This document shows positions 5,970 to 10,109 of a DNA stretch of 10,109 bases, one piece after another (the first letter of the stretch is position 1; each line of letters opens with the position of its first letter). The notes beneath the pieces were generated by a model. It had not been told where the DNA came from. It worked only from the letters and a program-made list of their open reading frames with translations, and ran no database searches. This DNA comes from Methanobacteriota archaeon. GTDB lineage: Archaea > Hydrothermarchaeota > Hydrothermarchaeia > Hydrothermarchaeales > BMS3B. The stretch is taken from NCBI GenBank assembly GCA_003229935.1, contig QIGD01000032.1, positions 1-10,109 on the forward strand, written 5' to 3'. Position numbers and translations under genes: made by a program.

Positions 5970-6677
5970 ATGAAACTTCTTGTAAGCCCCTATACTGTTG
6001 AAGAAGCAGGGGAAGTTCTTAAAGGCAGGGCTGATATTATAGATGTAAAGAACCCAAAGGAAGGCAGCCTTGGCGCCAACTTTCCTTGGGTTATAAGAGA
6101 CATAGTCTCCATTGCAGAAGGCAAAGCAGAGACCAGCGCCACTATGGGAGACCTTAAATTCAAGCCAGGACAGGCATCTCAGGCAGCCTTTGGTCTCTCT
6201 CTGCTTGGCATTGACTACATCAAGGCAGGGCTTGCTTTCACTGGCATGGAGAGGGCTGAAAAAATGGCCAATAGTATAGTAAGAGCTGTTGAAGGAAGAA
6301 CAAAGGTTATAATTGCAGGCTATGCTGATTATGCACTTATTAAAACACTTTCGCCTCTCGAGTTTCCCGCTATCGCAGAGAAGGTAGGTGCTCAGGGCGT
6401 TATGATTGACACTTTTACCAAAAAAGGAAGAGGACTATTTGACTTTATGACTGAAGAGGAACTCTCAGTTTTTATTGAGGAGGCACACAGCAAAGATCTT
6501 GTGGTTGCTCTTGCCGGGTCTCTGAAGGAAGAGCAGATTTTAAGAGTTAAAAAGCTTGGAGCAGATATAGCTGGTGTCAGAGGAGCTGTATGCTCCGGAG
6601 GGGACAGGGTTAACGGTAAAATTTCTATACCAAGAGTTAAGGAGCTAAAAGAGATATGCAGTGCCAAAAACATCTAA
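5970..6677 (+). CDS. mfnB: (5-formylfuran-3-yl)methyl phosphate synthase, methanofuran biosynthesis
   Basis: MfnB condenses two glyceraldehyde 3-phosphate molecules into 4-(hydroxymethyl)-2-furancarboxaldehyde phosphate, the furan precursor of methanofuran. I use the start at 5970 (MKLLVSPYTVEEAGE), giving 235 residues. An in-frame ATG at 5868 would add 34 unrelated residues and would cover the TATA box. With the chosen start, K27 in DVKNPKEGSLGANFPW and K85 in IDYIKAGL fall at the same numbers as the active-site lysines described for the M. jannaschii enzyme, and DTFTKKGRGLFDF (147-159) is the later conserved loop. VALAGSL and IAGVRGAVC near the end complete the TIM barrel (DUF556). It is leaderless, stands alone, and converges on the ferredoxin gene. 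Its presence points to methanofuran-dependent C1 metabolism. Confidence 0.95.
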   Translation: MKLLVSPYTVEEAGEVLKGRADIIDVKNPKEGSLGANFPWVIRDIVSIAEGKAETSATMGDLKFKPGQASQAAFGLSLLGIDYIKAGLAFTGMERAEKMANSIVRAVEGRTKVIIAGYADYALIKTLSPLEFPAIAEKVGAQGVMIDTFTKKGRGLFDFMTEEELSVFIEEAHSKDLVVALAGSLKEEQILRVKKLGADIAGVRGAVCSGGDRVNGKISIPRVKELKEICSAKNI

Positions 6678-6711
6678 ACTACAGAATTATATAACTTTGC
6701 AGATATAAAAT

Positions 6712-6724
6712 TAAAAAATAAAAA
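6712..6724 (-). terminator. T-rich terminator of the ferredoxin gene
   Basis: On the minus strand, 24-36 bases after the ferredoxin stop, there is a run of almost only T (read TTTTATTTTTTAA). Archaeal transcription commonly ends at such T tracts without a hairpin. It lies in the 70-base gap between convergent mfnB and ferredoxin. Confidence 0.5.
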
Positions 6725-6747
6725 TTAAAGAGTTAGAAATAGACTTT

Positions 6748-6936
6748 TTAACAGGAGTCGTGAGAAATTGCACTCTGAGGACAACCCTCAATGCATGCAC
6801 AACACTCTATACAATCGTCCATATTGACCGCTTCACTCTTATCGTCATCATTGAGTTCATATACACCAGCGGGACATACGTCCACACAACTTCCACATCC
6901 GATACATGCATCTACATCAATCTTTATAGAAACCAT
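6748..6936 (-). CDS. Ferredoxin, 2[4Fe-4S] type
   Basis: A 62-residue cytosolic electron carrier. It contains two full cluster motifs, CIGCGSCVDVCP (C11, C14, C17, C21) and CIECCACIEGCP (C42, C45, C48, C52), in the usual pseudo-twofold arrangement. An acidic linker (ELNDDDKSEAVNMDDC) lies between them. Two further cysteines are present, C46 inside the second motif and C62 as the last residue; neither is needed for cluster binding. The ATG at 6936 is fixed by a strong AAGGAGGT site 8 bases upstream. It is a single gene, converging on mfnB and diverging from the PHP gene across 100 bases. Partner enzymes cannot be named from the context. Confidence 0.94.
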   Translation of the reverse strand: MVSIKIDVDACIGCGSCVDVCPAGVYELNDDDKSEAVNMDDCIECCACIEGCPQSAISHDSC

Positions 6937-6944
6937 ATACTTGG

Positions 6945-6952
6945 ACCTCCTT
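6945..6952 (-). promoter_or_regulatory. Strong ribosome binding site of the ferredoxin gene
   Basis: AAGGAGGT on the minus strand, with 8 bases to the ATG at 6936. It requires a leadered transcript. Confidence 0.75.
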
Positions 6953-6984
6953 TTGCAATAATCGATTATAAGAATAACAAAAGA

Positions 6985-6992
6985 AAATAATT
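6985..6992 (-). promoter_or_regulatory. Probable TATA box of the ferredoxin gene
   Basis: On the minus strand AATTATTT would place the start of transcription near 6963, giving a leader of about 27 bases that contains the ribosome binding site. A second TATA-like site (TTATAATC, 6964-6971) is nearer but would start transcription downstream of the ribosome binding site, so it fits less well. Confidence 0.35.
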
Positions 6993-7005
6993 ATTGAAGA
7001 GTTAG

Positions 7006-7013
7006 ATTTAATA
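7006..7013 (+). promoter_or_regulatory. TATA box of the PHP-rpiA operon (leaderless promoter)
   Basis: ATTTAATA is centred about 27 bases before the ATG at 7037, with no ribosome binding site before that ATG. It is the likely promoter for the three-gene + strand unit ending at 9392. Confidence 0.5.
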
Positions 7014-7036
7014 GGGTGTGGGAGAATTAAAAATTA

Positions 7037-7669
7037 ATGACTTTCAAGTTCGACCTTCACATTCACTCAGGATATTCCAAAGACTCACGAATGGAAGTGA
7101 AGAAAATAATAGAGATTGCAAAGAGCAGAGGTTTAAGTGGTATAGCAATAACAGACCACAACTCTGCTGAAGGTGGATTTCATGGGAGGAAAATTGAGGG
7201 AGATGATTTCACAGTTATACCTGGGGAAGAGGTTCTTACCAGCAGAGGCGAGGTCCTGTGTCTATTCCTCAATGATGAAATCAAAACAAGAAAATTCTAC
7301 GAGGTTGTGGATGAGGTGCACTCCCAGGACGGGCTATGTATAGCCCCTCACCCCTTTGACTTTTTCAGAATTAACAGATTAAAGAGTATTGAGAAACTCT
7401 ACAAAAATCTTGACGGGATTGAGGTTTTCAATGCCAGATGTGTCTTTGAGAGCTGCAACATAAAAGCACTGGAATTTGCTCTGGAAAAGAAAATGTTTAT
7501 GACAGGAGGGAGTGATGCCCACACTTATGGCGAGATAGGTTCGGCAGGGGTTGCTGTTAAGGATATAGAGGATATAAGGAAGGGTAAGACTGAGATTTTC
7601 GGGAATGCCTCAGGATTTTTCAAGTTAGTAAAAACAAAAATTTATAAGAGTTTTGGCATAGAGGTTTAA
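7037..7669 (+). CDS. PHP-domain metal-dependent phosphoesterase
   Basis: The 210-residue protein is a stand-alone PHP domain, a metal-dependent phosphohydrolase fold related to histidinol phosphatase and to the polymerase PHP domain. Metal ligands are visible in order: FDLHIHSGYSKDS (H8, H10), ITDHNSAEG (D40, H41), IPGEEV (E64/E65), IAPHPFDFF (H105) and GGSDAHTYGEIG (D160, H162). This type acts on small phosphorylated molecules or nucleotides, but the substrate is not shown here. No polymerase or transporter domain is attached. rpiA begins 2 bases after its stop, so the two are surely co-transcribed. A histidinol-phosphatase role is conceivable since hisB is in the window, but length and context do not settle it. 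Confidence 0.9.
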   Translation: MTFKFDLHIHSGYSKDSRMEVKKIIEIAKSRGLSGIAITDHNSAEGGFHGRKIEGDDFTVIPGEEVLTSRGEVLCLFLNDEIKTRKFYEVVDEVHSQDGLCIAPHPFDFFRINRLKSIEKLYKNLDGIEVFNARCVFESCNIKALEFALEKKMFMTGGSDAHTYGEIGSAGVAVKDIEDIRKGKTEIFGNASGFFKLVKTKIYKSFGIEV

Positions 7670-7671
7670 TC

Positions 7672-8349
7672 ATGTCAGAGGAGGAAAAGAAACTTGCTGG
7701 AATCGAAGCTGCTAGAGAGGTTGAGAAAGGAGGCTATATTGGTCTGGGAACAGGTTCGACTGTAAGGTATGCTATAGAGGAGCTGGGCAGAAGGGTCAGA
7801 GAGGACGGCCTTGAAATTAAATGTATACCCAGTTCTGCTGATACAAGGATTCTTGCAATTAAAAATAAAATTCCTCTCACAACCTTTGAGGAGATTCATG
7901 AGCTTGATATATCTATAGATGGTGCGGACCAGATTTCGAGTGGTTACACATTGATAAAGGGTGGCGGTGCGGCTCTCTTCAGGGAGAAAGTAGTTGCTTC
8001 AAATTCAAAGAGATTTATTGTTGTTGTTGACAAATCAAAGCTCTCAGAGTCTCTCGATATTGCTGTTCCGGTGGAAGTTCTGCCATTCGCTTGGGCTGTT
8101 GTTTCTGAAAGGCTTAAGGCTCTGGGATGCAAAAAATCTAAATTAAGGTGTGCAACAGGGAAATCAGGGCCTCTGCTTACAGATAATGGTAACTATATTC
8201 TTGATGCCAGTTTTGGAAAAATTGAATACCCACAGAAGCTTGAGGAGGAGATTAATGATATTGTTGGGGTTGTGGAGAATGGAATATTCTGTGGCATGGC
8301 TTCAAAGATTATAGTAGGTAGAGACGGCAGGATTGAGGTACTGCAATGA
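7672..8349 (+). CDS. rpiA: Ribose-5-phosphate isomerase A
   Basis: RpiA interconverts ribulose 5-phosphate and ribose 5-phosphate. In archaea lacking a full pentose phosphate pathway it supplies ribose 5-phosphate for PRPP and nucleotides. The 225 residues have all family motifs: YIGLGTGSTVRYAIEELG (22-39), SIDGADQI (81-88; D83 and D86), KGGGAALFREKVVA (96-109; K96, E105) and FGKIEYPQKLEEEINDIVGVVENGIF near the C-terminus. These acidic and lysine residues correspond to the catalytic ones of the E. coli enzyme. A GAGGT site (7661-7665) lies 6 bases before the ATG and overlaps the end of the PHP gene. The stop overlaps the start of the next gene as ATGA. Its product is the substrate of Prs. Confidence 0.97.
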   Translation: MSEEEKKLAGIEAAREVEKGGYIGLGTGSTVRYAIEELGRRVREDGLEIKCIPSSADTRILAIKNKIPLTTFEEIHELDISIDGADQISSGYTLIKGGGAALFREKVVASNSKRFIVVVDKSKLSESLDIAVPVEVLPFAWAVVSERLKALGCKKSKLRCATGKSGPLLTDNGNYILDASFGKIEYPQKLEEEINDIVGVVENGIFCGMASKIIVGRDGRIEVLQ

Positions 8350-9392
8350 TTAACATGGTTCTTCAGGCTCTTCAGAAACCAGAGAGTTATGATGAGGATG
8401 TAAAGAAGATAAGACTAATCCAAACCCATATCTCATTTGTATTCCTCACAGGAGACTATGTCTATAAAATTAAAAAACCTGTAAATTTTGGATTTCTTGA
8501 CTTTACAACTCTTGAAAAAAGGAAGTTTTACTGCGAGGAGGAGATGAGGGTTAATAAAGCTCTTGTTGGAGATATATATCTCGGGGTTGTACCTATTGTG
8601 GAGACTCCCGAAGGCAGGATAAAAGTTAATGACATGGGCAGGGTTGTTGAGTATGCTGTCAAAATGATTCAGCTTCCTCAGTCGGCAATAATGAGCAATC
8701 TTCTGAAGGAAAATAATATATATAAAAAAGATGTTGCTGAGATAGCAAAGCTGGTGGCAGATTTTCACTCAACAGCTAACAGAGGCGAGGAAATTAATAA
8801 ATATGGTAGTTATGAGCAGATTATGACAAACTGGACTCAGAATTTTGAGCAGACAGAGAATCTTACTGTAGAGTATCTGTATAAAGAAAAATATCTAGAG
8901 CTTAAAGACAGAGTTATAAATTTCATGGATAGTAACAAAGAACTTTTTGAAAGAAGAGTCAGAGAAGGTAAAATCAGGGAGTGTCACGGTGACCTTCACA
9001 GCGGTAATATCTTTATTGTTAGAAGGCCAGGAAAACTCTATAAATCTGGAATTTACATCTTTGATGCCATAGAGTTCTTCAAAGGCTTTAGCTGTAGTGA
9101 TGTTCTTGCAGATATCGCCTTTTTATCAATGGATCTTGAGTTTAATGGCAGAGATTATCTTGATAAATCCTTTATTGACGCATATTTTGAGTTTTCTGAT
9201 GAGGAAAAGCTGGAGAATCTTCTGGATTTCTATAAGTGTTACAGGGCCTTTGTGAGAATGAAAGTCACAGGCTTTATGCTCTTTGATGAGAATGTCGACG
9301 AAGAGGAGAAGATAGAAATAAGAGGGCTGGTTAAGAAGTATTTTGAGCTGGCAGGGAAGTATGCTACTCTACTGTCAATCACCACCCATTAA
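8346..9392 (+). CDS. Aminoglycoside phosphotransferase-like kinase (COG2187 type)
   Basis: The 348-residue protein has the APH/kinase-like fold. The N-lobe contains THISFVFLTGDYVYKIKKPVNFGFLDFTTLEKRKFYCEEE (about 27-66), the characteristic start of the COG2187 family with the likely ATP-binding lysines. The catalytic loop is CHGDLHSGNIFI (213-224) and the metal-binding segment is IFDAIEF (238-244), followed by SDVLADIAFLSMDLE. The start at 8346 overlaps the rpiA stop and has GAGGT (8335-8339) six bases before it; ATG 8355 is an alternative. In many bacteria this domain is fused to a C-terminal P-loop kinase (COG0645). Here it ends KKYFELAGKYATLLSITTH, at the usual domain junction, and the P-loop half is a separate gene on the other strand at 9445-9942. 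The substrate is unknown; true antibiotic resistance is unlikely. Confidence 0.88.
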   Translation: MINMVLQALQKPESYDEDVKKIRLIQTHISFVFLTGDYVYKIKKPVNFGFLDFTTLEKRKFYCEEEMRVNKALVGDIYLGVVPIVETPEGRIKVNDMGRVVEYAVKMIQLPQSAIMSNLLKENNIYKKDVAEIAKLVADFHSTANRGEEINKYGSYEQIMTNWTQNFEQTENLTVEYLYKEKYLELKDRVINFMDSNKELFERRVREGKIRECHGDLHSGNIFIVRRPGKLYKSGIYIFDAIEFFKGFSCSDVLADIAFLSMDLEFNGRDYLDKSFIDAYFEFSDEEKLENLLDFYKCYRAFVRMKVTGFMLFDENVDEEEKIEIRGLVKKYFELAGKYATLLSITTH

Positions 9393-9402
9393 AATAGGTG
9401 GT
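9381..9402. terminator. Hairpin at the end of the PHP-rpiA-kinase operon
   Basis: ACCACC and GGTGGT form a 6-base stem that continues after one mismatch with an inner AT/AT pair around a TAAA loop. It contains the stop codon of the COG2187-type gene. T-rich sequence follows at 9433-9440 on +, and the mirrored strand is AT-rich too, so it may serve both convergent genes. Confidence 0.4.
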
Positions 9403-9444
9403 ATATTTGCCCAGATTATTATGAAATGTATATCTTTTTATAAT

Positions 9445-9942
9445 TTAATGTGGAATTCTTTTCATAATTTCTCTGATATTTTCTCTGACACTTCTCGAGG
9501 TATCCAGCACTATATGGGCCCTCCGAATAGGTTCAAACTTCTTTTCAATCTTTTTGTAAACCTCAAAGTTAGCATCACTCAAAGAGCTTCTCAGTTTTCT
9601 TCTCTCCATCCTCTCACGTATTACAGTTTCAGGGGCAGAACATTCAATCACAAAAACCTTGGTTCCTGTATTTCTTCCAACTTCATAAGCCTTTTGCCTC
9701 AGATTCATCTTATAAAATGTTCCATCCAGAATAACAGTTATCCCCGACTTCGCCAGATATTCTACAATTAAAAAGGTAACTTTATAAACCAGAAGCTTCT
9801 CTTCATTACTATAGGTCGGATTATCAAAAAGCTGCTTTCTGATTAAATCAGTTCTCAACACTGTGGCTTTGAACTTTCTTGCCAGAGTCGTAGCTATAGT
9901 ACTCTTTCCTGAGGCAGGCAAACCTGCAATTAAAATTATCAT
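9445..9942 (-). CDS. P-loop kinase (COG0645/AAA_33 type), stand-alone
   Basis: A 165-residue P-loop protein beginning with MIILIAGLPASGKSTIATTLARKF. The Walker A motif is G7-LPAS-G12-K13-S14. TDLIRKQLF (32-40) follows, then VILDGTFYKMNLRQKAYEVG (about 70-89) and a lid region with RERMERRKLRSSLSDANFEVY, whose SDA motif is typical of COG0645. Such proteins bind ATP and phosphorylate small molecules or nucleic acid ends; the substrate is unknown. It converges on the COG2187-type gene with a 52-base gap. Together the two (348 + 165 residues) add up to about the length of the bacterial fused protein, with the P-loop part forming the C-terminal half. A TATA-like box lies about 31 bases before the ATG, with no ribosome binding site. 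Confidence 0.9.
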   Translation of the reverse strand: MIILIAGLPASGKSTIATTLARKFKATVLRTDLIRKQLFDNPTYSNEEKLLVYKVTFLIVEYLAKSGITVILDGTFYKMNLRQKAYEVGRNTGTKVFVIECSAPETVIRERMERRKLRSSLSDANFEVYKKIEKKFEPIRRAHIVLDTSRSVRENIREIMKRIPH

Positions 9943-9969
9943 AATATAAACTAAGCTTTAGACATACAA

Positions 9970-9977
9970 ATATTTAT
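9970..9977 (-). promoter_or_regulatory. TATA box of the P-loop kinase gene
   Basis: ATAAATAT on the minus strand is centred about 31 bases before the ATG at 9942, so transcription should start within a few bases of the codon. No ribosome binding site is seen, which fits a leaderless or nearly leaderless message. Confidence 0.45.
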
Positions 9978-10044
9978 CAGCAATACTAATCATGAGTTAA
10001 ACCACTATACATCTACATGTTTTTATGACAAACATAGCAGAAAA

Positions 10045-10073
10045 CCAACGACTTTAGTCGTTGGATGAATGCG
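10045..10073 (+). mobile_element. Perfect hairpin plus GATGAATGCG: TnpB-element right end / guide-RNA scaffold end, without tnpB
   Basis: CCAACGACTTTAGTCGTTGG (10045-10064) is a perfect hairpin, 8 pairs around TTTA, followed directly by ATGAATGCG. This layout is typical of the right end of IS200/IS605-IS1341 elements, where it forms the 3' part of the guide-RNA (reRNA/omega-RNA) scaffold and the bases after it act as guide. In a full element tnpB would end just to the left on the + strand. Here only about 100 bases separate the hairpin from the P-loop kinase gene on the opposite strand, so tnpB is absent. The decayed copy at 3009-3047 is its partner in inverted orientation. The right side is cut by the window edge. 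Confidence 0.5.
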
Positions 10074-10109
10074 TTACTGTATAATGAATATTAAATTTTA
10101 ATCTAATGA

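Noticed and set aside
8433..8768. 111-codon minus strand frame inside the COG2187-type gene
   Set aside because: It is antisense to a well-supported kinase-like gene, with isoleucine/tyrosine-rich shadow composition.
9343..9771. 142-codon + strand frame overlapping the P-loop kinase gene
   Set aside because: It is antisense to a clear Walker A kinase, has low-quality composition (S, F and N rich) and no homology by eye.
1..10109. CRISPR array, rRNA, integrase or replication origin
   Set aside because: I saw no regularly spaced direct repeats, no rRNA-like conserved stretch, no integrase or cas gene, and no origin-like repeat cluster.

Overview
The window looks like a piece of an archaeal, most likely euryarchaeal, chromosome. 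The signs are single-domain HisB, archaeal-type PRPP synthetase, ribosomal protein L35Ae, diphthine synthase (DphB), tRNA m1G37 methyltransferase (Trm5) and MfnB, an enzyme of methanofuran synthesis. Promoters fit: TATA-like boxes lie about 24-31 bases before several start codons that have no ribosome binding site (leaderless transcripts). MfnB suggests a methanogen, a methane or alkane oxidiser, or another lineage with methanofuran-dependent C1 metabolism. The genus cannot be read from the sequence.

Left part (1-2619): the tail of a class I SAM methyltransferase is cut by the window edge. It is followed by a + strand cluster, hisB-prs-methyltransferase, with a 9-base gap and then an ATGA overlap. 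Prs makes PRPP, the entry substrate of the histidine pathway in which HisB acts.

Middle part (2620-3728): about 1.1 kb without an intact gene. It holds a broken DNA adenine/cytosine-N4 type methyltransferase on the minus strand with a one-base frameshift in a nine-A run. Directly upstream of it lies a decayed hairpin resembling the right end / guide-RNA scaffold of IS200/IS605-IS1341 (TnpB) elements. Next come an unrecognised 5'-truncated reading frame and a stretch with a palindromic TATA-like element and two long-range inverted repeats that could be a structured RNA. This is an accessory, decaying patch in an otherwise housekeeping region.

Translation block (3729-5862): rpl35ae (+) converges on dphB (-). 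dphB and trm5 diverge from a 32-base spacer that seems to contain both promoters. DphB (diphthamide on EF2) and Trm5 (m1G37 in tRNA) both support reading-frame fidelity.

Right part (5863-10109): leaderless mfnB converges on a leadered 2[4Fe-4S] ferredoxin. A PHP phosphoesterase, rpiA and an aminoglycoside-phosphotransferase-like kinase (COG2187 type) then form a tight + strand operon. A P-loop kinase (COG0645 type) converges on this operon. These last two proteins are the two halves of a protein that is fused in many bacteria. The window ends with a perfect hairpin of the same TnpB-end type as the decayed copy, but with no tnpB beside it.
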